A stretch of 64,000 nucleotides of DNA. Source: Bacteroidaceae bacterium. Its GTDB lineage: Bacteria; Bacteroidota; Bacteroidia; Bacteroidales; Bacteroidaceae. The position numbers and the translations under genes are program-made. Below the pieces are notes generated by a model that was not told the DNA's origin, searched no databases, and saw only the letters and a list, made by a program, of their open reading frames with translations. Below are positions 34,039 through 43,461 of this stretch, one piece after another (the stretch's first letter is position 1; every line of letters starts with the position of its first letter). The stretch lies in NCBI GenBank assembly GCA_024698925.1, contig JAILQO010000008.1:41331-105330 (forward strand). The letters are read 5' to 3'.

Positions 34039-36153
34039 ATGCTTTCTCGTTATTTCCACCTCATTCCGCTTTTCTTGTTCTCCGCATTACTCAGTGCACA
34101 GCCAACATCATGGACTGCCGACAACGGCAACGGGACATTCACCAATCCACTCTTTTATGACGAATTCAGCGACCCCGACATCATCCGTGTAGGAGATGAT
34201 TACTACCTCGCAGGTACAACAATGCATACCGTGCCCGGTTTGGTAATCCTGCATTCGAAGGACCTCGTGAACTGGGAAAACATCAGCTACTGCTTTGACC
34301 GCTTTGATTTCCCTGAAGACAGGTTCGCCCTGAAGAACCACCAAGAGATCTATGGTCAAGGAATCTGGGCACCTTGCATCCGCTATGCCAATGGAAAGTT
34401 CTACGTTTTCTCCAACATCAACGGAAAGGGTCTGCAATGCTACACCAGCGAAAAGATTGAGGGACCCTGGAAGCATCATAACTTGCAAGGCAACATCTAC
34501 GATCTCGCCGTACACTTTGACGATGACGGTAAAGTCTATGCCATTCACGGCTACGGCACCGTGAAATGTACGGAACTGAAACCAGACATGAGCGGTCCAA
34601 TAGAGGGAACTGAACGCGTTATTATCCCCGAGGGTAATGGCGTGGGCGAAGGACATCACATGTACAAGATCAATGGCATGTACTATCTTATCTCCACCGA
34701 CTACAGTCCCAATGGGCGCACCCTTTGTTCACGCGCCAAGAATATCTGGGGGCCGTACGAGACACGTGTGATTCAAGCCGATGAGACTTATGGCTATCAC
34801 GGCGTTGCACGCACAACGGTACCACGTGGCACGAGATATCGCATTGGCGAGGATGGCACAAAATTCGGAACAGCGCCAGCCAGTCCCGATGCCACAGGTT
34901 GTGACAACGCACACCAAGGCGGCATCGTACAAGCGAAAAACGGAACGTGGTGGGCACTACTGATGCAGGACTTCCATAGTATCGGCCGAACCGTATGCCT
35001 GATGCCCATAACCTGGGAAGACGGATGGCCCATGATAGGACTGAAAGGGAATCTGGGTCGTGCACCACGAACATATATGAAGCCTGATCAATGTATGACC
35101 AGCGCCCAAATGGAAGATGCACAACCCATACATGCGCCCTACAACCGCGACGAGGACTTTAATGGTAAACAACTTGGCCGTATTTGGCAATGGAACCACA
35201 ATCCAGATGACAAGATGTGGTGTTTAAAAGGCGGACGTCTGCGTCTGAACACGGTGCCAGCAGAGCAGCTGATGTGGGCTCGCAATACGCTCACTCAACG
35301 CGTCATCGGTCCCAAGAGCATCGCTACTGTAGAACTCTACGTTAAAGGCATGAAAGATGGTGACGTATGCGGCTTGGGCAACATCAATTTACCCTGCTCA
35401 TGGATAGGTGTCGTGAAAGAAGGCAAGGACTTCAGCCTGCGCTGTTTCGAACAGCTAACTAACGACACTGTCTTTGCGCCCATCGATTTATCCAGCAATG
35501 GAAAAATCTACCTCCGCTGCATTGGCGATTATGATAATAACCAAGCGCAATATGCCTACTCCACGGATGGCAAAGAATTCATAGCCCTCGGTCGCATGAT
35601 GCCACTACAATATCAGCTCATCACTTTCCAAGGCTCACGTCATGCGCTCTTTGCTTATAATATTAAGGGTAAAAATGGAGGTTTTGCCGAATTTGATAAT
35701 TTCTCTGTAAATGAGCCGATGGCCGACCGCTCCAAAAATATTCCCATAGGTAAAACCATCCGCATCATTAACAAAGCTACGAAACAGCCCGCCATAGCCC
35801 TGAAACATGGCCTGCTCCATGACACTTTCAACAGAGATAAGAGTGAATTAACACAATTCCGCGTTATCGATTGTGAGCAAGGTCATGTAACATTGCAGTG
35901 CCTTGACGGTCGTTACATCAAGGTCTATGGTAATGGCCTGCCTGGCGACGTACGTTTCACCACAGACCCGAAAGAGGCCGAAGTATTCCTTTGGCAGGAC
36001 TATTTAGGCCACGATTTCATGCTCCTCTCACTGAAGAATCACAAGTATCTAGGCAAGAGTCCAACAACTGGCAGTTCATACAGCCTTGATTTCAACGGTC
36101 CGGATCCTGCCCGCCGCAATGGAGCCGTGTTTGAGTGGGAAGAAGTTGAATGA
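34039..36153 (+). CDS. Glycoside hydrolase family 43 enzyme, secreted
   Basis: The 704-residue protein has a signal peptide (ending LLSAQ, about residue 21) and a five-bladed propeller with the GH43 acid triad visible: base Asp45 in FSDPDII, Asp155 in YDLAVHFDDDG, and proton-donor Glu204 in GVGEGHHMYK. After the catalytic part (to about 340) there is a beta-sandwich accessory domain (about 370-560). The last 140 residues are beta-trefoil- or fascin-like. The layout resembles subfamily 12-like beta-xylosidases/arabinofuranosidases; the substrate is not certain. It starts 35 bases after tRNA-Arg with no terminator between; a weak TACCTTTT box lies at 34026. Confidence 0.93.
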   Translation: MLSRYFHLIPLFLFSALLSAQPTSWTADNGNGTFTNPLFYDEFSDPDIIRVGDDYYLAGTTMHTVPGLVILHSKDLVNWENISYCFDRFDFPEDRFALKNHQEIYGQGIWAPCIRYANGKFYVFSNINGKGLQCYTSEKIEGPWKHHNLQGNIYDLAVHFDDDGKVYAIHGYGTVKCTELKPDMSGPIEGTERVIIPEGNGVGEGHHMYKINGMYYLISTDYSPNGRTLCSRAKNIWGPYETRVIQADETYGYHGVARTTVPRGTRYRIGEDGTKFGTAPASPDATGCDNAHQGGIVQAKNGTWWALLMQDFHSIGRTVCLMPITWEDGWPMIGLKGNLGRAPRTYMKPDQCMTSAQMEDAQPIHAPYNRDEDFNGKQLGRIWQWNHNPDDKMWCLKGGRLRLNTVPAEQLMWARNTLTQRVIGPKSIATVELYVKGMKDGDVCGLGNINLPCSWIGVVKEGKDFSLRCFEQLTNDTVFAPIDLSSNGKIYLRCIGDYDNNQAQYAYSTDGKEFIALGRMMPLQYQLITFQGSRHALFAYNIKGKNGGFAEFDNFSVNEPMADRSKNIPIGKTIRIINKATKQPAIALKHGLLHDTFNRDKSELTQFRVIDCEQGHVTLQCLDGRYIKVYGNGLPGDVRFTTDPKEAEVFLWQDYLGHDFMLLSLKNHKYLGKSPTTGSSYSLDFNGPDPARRNGAVFEWEEVE

Positions 36154-36192
36154 ATCTCATTAAACATATAAGCCTTATAAGACCTTTTCATT

Positions 36193-36723
36193 ATGACAAT
36201 CAATGAAATTGCAGCAAAACGCCGCAGCATCCGCAAGTATAACGGGCAATCCGTAAGCCGTGAGCAATTGGAAACACTTGTTCGCTTCGCACAGGAAGCA
36301 CCATCATGGAAGAACCAGCAGACATCTCGCTACCATATCGTAACCACACCCGAGACCATCGTTGCTGCTCGCCAATGTCTAGGCGGCAGCAATCCGCAGA
36401 AAACAGAGGGCGTCGGTGCACTCATCATCACCAGCTTCAAACACGACATCGTCGGCCACACGCATGGCGTAGCTGACAATGAAGGAGGAAATGGCTGGGG
36501 ATGGTACGATCTGGGATTGCAGAACGCATACTTACTTCTGAAAGCCTCAGAAATGAACCTCGATACGCTCGTAATCGGTATTCGCTCTGCTGAACGGCTA
36601 CGCGATCTTCTGCAGATTCCCGAGGACGAAACTATCGGTGCTGTCATCGCCATAGGCCATCGCGTGGAAGACGCCCAGCGCCCTCCACGCAAAGAGTTAG
36701 AAGAAATCGTTAACTTTTACTAA
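36193..36723 (+). CDS. Nitroreductase-family protein (short)
   Basis: The 176-residue FMN-binding protein begins MTINEIAAKRRSIRKYNGQSV, with RRSIRKY the FMN-phosphate contact, and has APSWKNQQ, GWGWYDLGLQNAYLLLKASEM and VIAIGH. Members reduce nitro compounds or quinones or act as flavin oxidoreductases. The stop codon overlaps the convergent murF-alr stop by three to four bases. Confidence 0.92.
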   Translation: MTINEIAAKRRSIRKYNGQSVSREQLETLVRFAQEAPSWKNQQTSRYHIVTTPETIVAARQCLGGSNPQKTEGVGALIITSFKHDIVGHTHGVADNEGGNGWGWYDLGLQNAYLLLKASEMNLDTLVIGIRSAERLRDLLQIPEDETIGAVIAIGHRVEDAQRPPRKELEEIVNFY

Positions 36724-39152
36724 TCCACAAAGTAGACACGCTTGACACGCGGAGACACGGAAGTCAAGATCTCATAAGGGATTGTGTCAATGGTGTCAGA
36801 GAGTACCGTTGGTGAGAGTTCCGGTCCAAAGATAATAGCGGTGTCGCCCTCACGACAGTCGATGTCGGTAACATCGATCATGCAAACGTCCATACAGATA
36901 TTACCTACATAAGGTGCCTTTTGGCCATTGACAAGACAGTATCCACGGCCACAACCGAGGTGACGATTCAAGCCGTCTGCATAGCCGATAGGAAGGGCTG
37001 CAATACGGCTGTCACGGGTAAGATGCCCACGACGAGAATAGCCAACAGTATCTGTTGCTGGTACATCATGAATCTGTAGGATAGTAGTCTTAAGCGTGGA
37101 GATAGGAATAAGAGAGCCCCCACCCTGTCCTGTTGCACGCGGATTGATGCCATAAAGACCAAGGCCGAGTCGCACCATATCACAATGGCGTTCCGGGAAA
37201 TGCTCGATGCCCGCGCTGTTGCAGATATGGCGCATGATTGGATGCGGGAAAGCGGCTTGCAGTTGATCTGCCGCGGTACGGAAGAGAGTCCATTGCCGCT
37301 CTGAGAAAGCATCAAAGTCGTCACTGTCTGACCCCACAAAATGGGAGAACACGGAACGCGGAATAAGTGCTTTCTGTGAATGGAGGCGTTCGATAAGCGC
37401 TGTGATTTCCGGTAGAGCGCCATCCACTGCAGGCTGAACACATGCATCAAAGCCGAGACGATGCATGCCGGTATCGAGTTTCACATGAATAGGGAAATTA
37501 GTGATACCCTCGCGTTCTGCCGCCTGACGAAGGGCATCGAAAAGGCGGAAGCTATAGACCTCGGGCTCTAAGTGGTATTCAAATAGCGTATGGAAAGAGT
37601 TCATCTCAGGATTCATCACCATGATATTGGCCGTGATGCCCGCACGACGCAACTCGGCACCTTCATCAGCTACTGCCACAGCCAGATAATCAACATGGTG
37701 ATCCTGCAACGTCTTAGCGATCTCTACTGCGCCGGCTCCATAGGCAGAGGCCTTAACCATACAAATCATTTTGGTATCAGGACGCATAAAAGAGCGGTAG
37801 TAGTTAAGATTGTTCACAACAGCGGAAAGATTGACCTCCAATATAGTTTCATGCACACGCTGTACTAGAGCATCGGTAATACGATCTAAATGAAAGTCGC
37901 GAGCGCCCTTGATGAGGATTACACGGTCCTGCAGACGCTGAAAGACAGCGCTTTGCAAAAAAGAATCAACGTTTTCAAAGAGATGAAGGACAACTGGCCG
38001 CGCTCCTTCTGCGACACAACTCATTCCAGCACTTACCTCCGCCCCAATACCAATAAACTCCGTCACGCCATGTTGACGCGCTAATTCTGCCACACGGCCA
38101 TAGAGGACGGTGAGGGTAAGGCCCGTCTGTTGAATATCCGAGAGGATAAGGGTACGTTGCCGACCATTGGCATCAGGACGACGATGCATGAAATCGAGGG
38201 CAATCTCAAGGGAGCCAAGGTCACTATTGCAGGTATCAGTGATGAGGGTGCAATCATTGCGTCCTTCTTTAACTTCCAAACGCATGGCCACAGGCTGCAA
38301 ACGCGGCAAGCGCTCGCGGATGACTGATTCGGATAGACCCAGATAGCGGCAAACACAAATGCAATGAATGACATCTTCAATACTAGCGGCATCAATAAAA
38401 GGAAGATCACTGAAATCTGCACGATGCCATCCTATCAGCATCCCCTTAAAGTGACTTGCGTCGATACATGTCTGCACTAGTTCATCATCAGCATTGTATA
38501 TAAGGACCTTAGCATCATGGAAGAGGCGCAACTTCTCACGACACTTTTCCTCACGACTACCGAAATTCTCGTCATGAGCAGAACCCAAATGAGTCATCAC
38601 TCCAATCGTGGGCTGAATAATATCGCGTAAAGCTTCCATCTCACCCGGTTCACTAATTCCAGCCTCAAATATGCCAAGTTCTGTCTGCTCCGATAGGCGC
38701 CACACCGATAACGGCACACCGATTTGAGAGTTCCATGAACGAGGTGAACGCGTAGTATTAAAATCAGGAGATAAAAGCTGGTAAAGCCACTCCTTGACAA
38801 TGGTTTTGCCATTGCTTCCGGTGATGCCGACAATAGGAATATTGAATTCTTCACGATGTCGTTCGGCAAGACGCTGAAGAGCCTTCATAGGAGAAGGCAC
38901 TACAAGATAGTTCGCATCGTTCTCTGGATTTTTCGGGAGTTGGCTAACTACAAAATTACGTACGCCACGCCTATATAGTTCAGGGATATAACGATGACCA
39001 TCATTCTTATGGGTTCGGATGGCAAAAAAAAGTGTCTCTTCGGGGAAGGTGAGCGATCGGCTGTCAATGAGGAGCCAATCTATATGTGTGTCTACAGACC
39101 CAACGCGATGGGCTCCCATAAGAGTAGTAATCGTTTCTATTGAGTAGTTCAT
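36720..39152 (-). CDS. murF-alr: Bifunctional UDP-MurNAc-tripeptide D-Ala-D-Ala ligase/alanine racemase
   Basis: An 810-residue fusion. Residues 1 to about 430 are MurF: DSRSLTFPEETLFFAI, ATP loop GITGSNGKTIVKEW (about 109-122), and a central ligase domain; it adds D-Ala-D-Ala to the peptidoglycan precursor. Residues about 437-810 are alanine racemase: MVKASAYGAGAVEIAK with the PLP Lys at about 467, and the C-terminal Tyr region SRRGHLTRDSRIAALPIGYADG. Fusing the racemase to the ligase that uses its product is a known Bacteroidetes trait. It is coupled to the upstream GSCFA gene by an ATGA overlap. Confidence 0.96.
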   Translation of the reverse strand: MNYSIETITTLMGAHRVGSVDTHIDWLLIDSRSLTFPEETLFFAIRTHKNDGHRYIPELYRRGVRNFVVSQLPKNPENDANYLVVPSPMKALQRLAERHREEFNIPIVGITGSNGKTIVKEWLYQLLSPDFNTTRSPRSWNSQIGVPLSVWRLSEQTELGIFEAGISEPGEMEALRDIIQPTIGVMTHLGSAHDENFGSREEKCREKLRLFHDAKVLIYNADDELVQTCIDASHFKGMLIGWHRADFSDLPFIDAASIEDVIHCICVCRYLGLSESVIRERLPRLQPVAMRLEVKEGRNDCTLITDTCNSDLGSLEIALDFMHRRPDANGRQRTLILSDIQQTGLTLTVLYGRVAELARQHGVTEFIGIGAEVSAGMSCVAEGARPVVLHLFENVDSFLQSAVFQRLQDRVILIKGARDFHLDRITDALVQRVHETILEVNLSAVVNNLNYYRSFMRPDTKMICMVKASAYGAGAVEIAKTLQDHHVDYLAVAVADEGAELRRAGITANIMVMNPEMNSFHTLFEYHLEPEVYSFRLFDALRQAAEREGITNFPIHVKLDTGMHRLGFDACVQPAVDGALPEITALIERLHSQKALIPRSVFSHFVGSDSDDFDAFSERQWTLFRTAADQLQAAFPHPIMRHICNSAGIEHFPERHCDMVRLGLGLYGINPRATGQGGGSLIPISTLKTTILQIHDVPATDTVGYSRRGHLTRDSRIAALPIGYADGLNRHLGCGRGYCLVNGQKAPYVGNICMDVCMIDVTDIDCREGDTAIIFGPELSPTVLSDTIDTIPYEILTSVSPRVKRVYFVD

Positions 39153-40069
39153 AGATCGAGATGATATTTTTCAATAAGCTTATGCAACCTTTCTCGCATT
39201 TGCTGCTGCATACGAATGGCGGCAGGCGATTCAGGGTCTTCAGGACGATGAGCCAAAGCCTTTCGAATAGGCTCGTAATCATAAAAGTAGCGACGTGCTT
39301 CTTCGTTAAAGTAGCGTTCACTGAAGCGTTCCCATATATAGTCAATGGCCTGTTCCGAGGGGTGAAGTAAATCTTGGCCATAGAAGCGATAGTCACGCAA
39401 CTCGTCAAGCTGGATCTCGTAGGCAGGGAAGTAGCCGACTTGCTCTGGATATTTCTGTTGCAGCGTCTGTACTGCCAGAAGGAGCATGGCTTTGGCAAGC
39501 TGGTTCTCATGGAAGCCATACTTGGCATAGCGATAGGGCGACACCGTGAAAATGATACGCGCCCGCGAAAAGAGTTGACAGATAGTCTCGAGCGTTGCGA
39601 CACACTGATCCAACGTCATGGCTTTCTCTATGAACCCCGCCTGCGGTAATTTGTGACAGTTACCAACGATGAGTTTGCTATCTACACGTTCGTAGTAGCG
39701 ATTCGTGCCAAGGGTGATGAGAATCACATCAGGATTCCAGTTAAACAGACGACCACGTGCAGAGAGGAAGCCAGACTTACAGGCATCCAACGACGTCGCA
39801 TTAAAATGTGAATCTAAAAGCCAGCAATGCCAACGGTGGTCTTCGTCCTCGAAATAAAGAGAACGGCACGTTGGGTCTTGCGTAAGCACTTGAAGAATAC
39901 TTAATGGGTTATAAAGGACGCCGAACGGATTCACAAGTACAGGGAGTCCACTTTGGCGCATTCTTGCGCCCACATGTTCCGCAAAGCATGACCCTATGAA
40001 AGCCAGCCTATTACGAAGCGTTATAGGCTGTTTGAGGGGAGCAATATCTACAGGAGTTATCAGTTTCAT
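39149..40069 (-). CDS. GSCFA-domain protein
   Basis: 306 residues from the ATG at 40069 ([20 protein letters not shown]); the open frame begins at 40150, but the extra 27 codons overlap the promoter and the dxs leader. It bears the name-giving motif [15 protein letters not shown] and further SGNH-like blocks ([28 protein letters not shown]), so an esterase-like fold is suggested. The family's substrate is not established. Its position just before murF-alr suggests envelope work, perhaps ester removal. The -7 box TACTTTTG (40081-40074) ends about four bases before the start codon. Confidence 0.88.
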   Translation of the reverse strand: MKLITPVDIAPLKQPITLRNRLAFIGSCFAEHVGARMRQSGLPVLVNPFGVLYNPLSILQVLTQDPTCRSLYFEDEDHRWHCWLLDSHFNATSLDACKSGFLSARGRLFNWNPDVILITLGTNRYYERVDSKLIVGNCHKLPQAGFIEKAMTLDQCVATLETICQLFSRARIIFTVSPYRYAKYGFHENQLAKAMLLLAVQTLQQKYPEQVGYFPAYEIQLDELRDYRFYGQDLLHPSEQAIDYIWERFSERYFNEEARRYFYDYEPIRKALAHRPEDPESPAAIRMQQQMRERLHKLIEKYHLDL

Positions 40070-40073
40070 AGTG

Positions 40074-40081
40074 CAAAAGTA
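40074..40081 (-). promoter_or_regulatory. Promoter -7 box of the GSCFA/murF-alr pair, almost at the start codon
   Basis: TACTTTTG on the minus strand, with only about four bases to the ATG. If the box is used, the mRNA would have no leader or nearly none. Confidence 0.5.
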
Positions 40082-40125
40082 ATTCTTTTTTATCAGGAAA
40101 ATGCTTTCATGCGACAAAAAATTGC

Positions 40126-40133
40126 TACTTTTG
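40126..40133 (+). promoter_or_regulatory. Promoter -7 box of dxs
   Basis: TACTTTTG, 17 bases before the dxs ATG at 40151. The -33 element is weak (TTTC, 17 bases upstream). It is divergent from the GSCFA box; both lie within 60 bases. Confidence 0.5.
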
Positions 40134-40150
40134 CAACGGAATTCTATCAC

Positions 40151-42052
40151 ATGGCAGAAAACGAACCCATAAAATACCCTCTTTTGGAACGGATCACCGA
40201 GCCTGCTTACCTGCGCCAGCTACCTTTGGAGCAGTTGCCAGAAGTATGCCGTGAACTGCGCCAGGACATTATCCAGGAGTTATCCGGGAACCCCGGCCAT
40301 TTCGCCTCCAGTTTAGGCGTCGTAGAATTGACGGTGGCCCTTCACTATGTTTTTGACACCCCTTACGATCGCATTGTTTGGGATGTAGGGCACCAAGCTT
40401 ATGGTCACAAGATTCTGACAGGTCGCCGTGAGGCTTTTGCGACCAATCGCCGCTTCCACGGACTTCGTCCATTCCCGTCGCCAGCGGAAAGTGAATACGA
40501 TAGTTTCACTAGTGGGCACGCTTCCAACAGTATCTCCGCTGCTTTAGGTATGGCATTAGCCGCAAAGTTTAAAGGTGAGGGACGGCGACATGTTGTAGCC
40601 GTCATTGGCGATGGCGCCATGAGTGGCGGATTAGCCTTTGAAGGACTGAACAATGCCGCGAATACGCCCAATGACGTTCTGATTATCCTCAACGACAACA
40701 ACATGTCCATTGACCGTAGTGTAGGCGGGATGAAGAACCTACTGCATGAGCTGCAGATCAATCCCACTTATAACCGCATACGCTACAAAGCTTCGCGTAA
40801 GCTACTTTCTTGGGGTTGGATGAATGAGTCGCGCAAGAAGAGCATCCTCCGCTTCAACAACTCCTTAAAGAGCCTCATCAACCATCAGCAGAACATGTTC
40901 GAAGGTATGGATATCCGCTACTTCGGTCCCACAGACGGTCATGATGTCATAGAGTTGGTAAGGACATTACGCGTCATTAAGGACATGGAAGGTCCTAAGC
41001 TACTGCATATTCACACGGTAAAAGGCAAAGGGTTTGAACCTGCCGAACACGGCGGAGCCATTTGGCACGCTCCTGGCAAGTTTGATCCTCAAACAGGCGA
41101 ATTGCTCAAAGGAGATGACAGCAGCCTCCCCCCCAAGTTCCAAGACGTATTCGGACATACCTTATTAGAACTCGCGCGCGCGAACGAGCGCATCGTTGGT
41201 GTTACACCAGCAATGCCTACTGGCTGTTCAATGAATATTCTTATGGAAGCGTTACCAAAACGCGCCTTTGATGTAGGAATTGCCGAAGGGCATGCCGTCA
41301 CCTTTTCTGCAGGTATGGCCAAAGACGGTCTTCTGCCCTTCTGCAACATCTATAGTTCGTTTGCGCAACGAGCCTACGACAACTTGATTCACGATGTCTG
41401 CATCAGCCGCTTGCCAGTGGTGCTATGCCTGGATCGCGCCGGACTCGTAGGCGAAGACGGCCCCACTCACCATGGAGCTTTCGATTTAGCCTACTTGCGC
41501 CCCATTCCCCATTTGACCATCGCATCACCCATGGATGAACACGAGCTGAGACACTTAATGTTCACCGCTCAATTGGAAGGTAAAGGGCCTTTTGTCATCC
41601 GATACCCACGCGGACGTGGTTCGCATTGCGACTGGGAATGCCCCATGCACGAGATTCCCATTGGACAAGGACGCAAACTGAAGGACGGAACCGACATCGC
41701 TCTCCTCTCAATTGGCCCATTGGGCGTAACTGCACAGGAAGCAATTAAACAAGCGGAGGCTGAACATCCCGGTCTCAGCATCGCACATTACGATATGCGT
41801 TTCCTAAAACCTCTTGACGAACGTTTGCTTACAGAAGTAGCTGCACGTTACAAGAAAATCGTAACCCTTGAGGATGGTGTTCGCAAGGGCGGACTGGGAA
41901 CAGCGGTGCTCGAATGGCTAGCTGATCATGGAATCAGTATCCCTGTAGTACGTTTAGGACTACCCGATCAATTCGTAGAACACGGCTCGTTGCCAGAGCT
42001 TCATCATCTCTGCGGCATCGACGTCGAAGGCATAAAAAGAGTGTTATTATGA
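40151..42052 (+). CDS. dxs: 1-deoxy-D-xylulose-5-phosphate synthase
   Basis: The 633-residue enzyme (from the ATG at 40151; the 14 codons upstream are promoter) condenses pyruvate and glyceraldehyde-3-phosphate, the first step of the MEP isoprenoid pathway. It carries [14 protein letters not shown], the thiamine diphosphate motif GDGAMSGG ... NDNNMSI (about residues 150-190), [18 protein letters not shown] and the Glu-bearing [18 protein letters not shown]. Coupled to trkA by a four-base overlap. Confidence 0.97.
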   Translation: MAENEPIKYPLLERITEPAYLRQLPLEQLPEVCRELRQDIIQELSGNPGHFASSLGVVELTVALHYVFDTPYDRIVWDVGHQAYGHKILTGRREAFATNRRFHGLRPFPSPAESEYDSFTSGHASNSISAALGMALAAKFKGEGRRHVVAVIGDGAMSGGLAFEGLNNAANTPNDVLIILNDNNMSIDRSVGGMKNLLHELQINPTYNRIRYKASRKLLSWGWMNESRKKSILRFNNSLKSLINHQQNMFEGMDIRYFGPTDGHDVIELVRTLRVIKDMEGPKLLHIHTVKGKGFEPAEHGGAIWHAPGKFDPQTGELLKGDDSSLPPKFQDVFGHTLLELARANERIVGVTPAMPTGCSMNILMEALPKRAFDVGIAEGHAVTFSAGMAKDGLLPFCNIYSSFAQRAYDNLIHDVCISRLPVVLCLDRAGLVGEDGPTHHGAFDLAYLRPIPHLTIASPMDEHELRHLMFTAQLEGKGPFVIRYPRGRGSHCDWECPMHEIPIGQGRKLKDGTDIALLSIGPLGVTAQEAIKQAEAEHPGLSIAHYDMRFLKPLDERLLTEVAARYKKIVTLEDGVRKGGLGTAVLEWLADHGISIPVVRLGLPDQFVEHGSLPELHHLCGIDVEGIKRVLL

Positions 42053-43428
42053 AGATCATTATTGCAGGTGCGGGTGCTGTCGGCAGTCATTTGGCAGCCC
42101 TATTGACCAACGAGAATCATGACATCGTGCTCATAGACGAAGACGAGAACAAACTTGCGGCCGCAAGTGACGGTCTGGATCTAATGACACTCTCCGTCTC
42201 CCCTACCAGCATCAATGGTCTGAAGGAAGCAGGTACTCCGCAGGCAGACTTGTTTATTGCGGTGACCCCTTTAGAGACGAAAAATCTAACCTGTTGTATG
42301 TTGGCTAGTACTTTGGGAGCCAAGAAAACTGTTGCGCGTATTGACAATGGTGAATACCTGCAACCCAAGAACCGCGACTTCTTCACTTCAGTAGGTATTG
42401 ATTCTCTGATTTATCCTGAGGTGTTAGCTGCCAAAGAAATCGTTGAGGGTGTCCAGCGCTCATGGGTACGTCAGTGGTGGGAAGTGCATGGAGGAGCATT
42501 GGTAATTCTTGGCATCAAGCTACGCGAAGAGGCCCACTCGTTATATGGGCAGCAACTGAAAGACCTCTGTCCTCCTGATTCACCTTATCACATAGTGGCG
42601 ATCAAACGTGATGAGGACACTATCATCCCTGGCGGTTTCGACGAATTGCGTTTGGGCGATATTGCCTACTTCATGACGACTAAAAGATTCGTACCTAACA
42701 TCAGGCAGTTAGTGGGAAAGGAAGGTTATCCTGACGTAAAAAAGGTAATGATTATGGGCGGCGGACGCATCGCCGTGCAAACGTGCCACATGCTTCCAGA
42801 TTATATAGATGCCAAACTCATTGAACAAGACCTTGAACGTTGCCACAAACTCACGGAATTATTAGACAATGATAATGTATTGATCATCAACGGAGACGGG
42901 CGTGACACGCAATTACTTCAAGAGGAAGGTATACGCCAAACACAAGCCTTCTGTGCATTGACAGCAGAAACGGAAACAAACATTCTTGCCTGTTTGGCAG
43001 CCAAGCGTATGGGTATCCGTAAGACTGTTGCATTAGTGGAGAACTCTGAATATATCACGATGGCCGAAAAACTGGATATCGGTACCATTATCAACAAGAA
43101 GGCTATCGCTGCCGGTCACATCTACCAGATGCTCTTGGATGCTGATGTTGCAAGCGTCAAGAGTCTAACCATCGCAGATGCCGATGTAGCAGAATTCGAT
43201 GTTGTGGAGGGTGCACTTGTAACACGTATGCCTGTGATGAAGTTGAACTTGCCCAAAGGAATCACCATTGGCGGAATTGTTCGCAATGGCGAAGGTATTC
43301 TTGTAAACGGCCGCACCCAAATTTTAGCAGGTGATCGCGTTGTAGTATTCTCGCGCACCGCATTATTCAAGCAATTGGATCATTTCTTCAAGAAACCAGA
43401 AGGAGGACTATTTTCGGTGTTCCATTAG
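42049..43428 (+). CDS. trkA: Trk potassium transport system regulatory subunit
   Basis: The 459-residue peripheral protein has two RCK halves, each with a dinucleotide site ([14 protein letters not shown] at the N-terminus, [13 protein letters not shown] in the middle) and a smaller RCK-C part (about 135-225 and 370-455). It gates the membrane subunit TrkH. The usual partner trkH does not follow; the next gene is a TonB receptor. It is coupled to dxs. Confidence 0.95.
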   Translation: MKIIIAGAGAVGSHLAALLTNENHDIVLIDEDENKLAAASDGLDLMTLSVSPTSINGLKEAGTPQADLFIAVTPLETKNLTCCMLASTLGAKKTVARIDNGEYLQPKNRDFFTSVGIDSLIYPEVLAAKEIVEGVQRSWVRQWWEVHGGALVILGIKLREEAHSLYGQQLKDLCPPDSPYHIVAIKRDEDTIIPGGFDELRLGDIAYFMTTKRFVPNIRQLVGKEGYPDVKKVMIMGGGRIAVQTCHMLPDYIDAKLIEQDLERCHKLTELLDNDNVLIINGDGRDTQLLQEEGIRQTQAFCALTAETETNILACLAAKRMGIRKTVALVENSEYITMAEKLDIGTIINKKAIAAGHIYQMLLDADVASVKSLTIADADVAEFDVVEGALVTRMPVMKLNLPKGITIGGIVRNGEGILVNGRTQILAGDRVVVFSRTALFKQLDHFFKKPEGGLFSVFH

Positions 43429-43461
43429 TGTCAAAGCATAGAGATTAAAGATTAGAATAAC

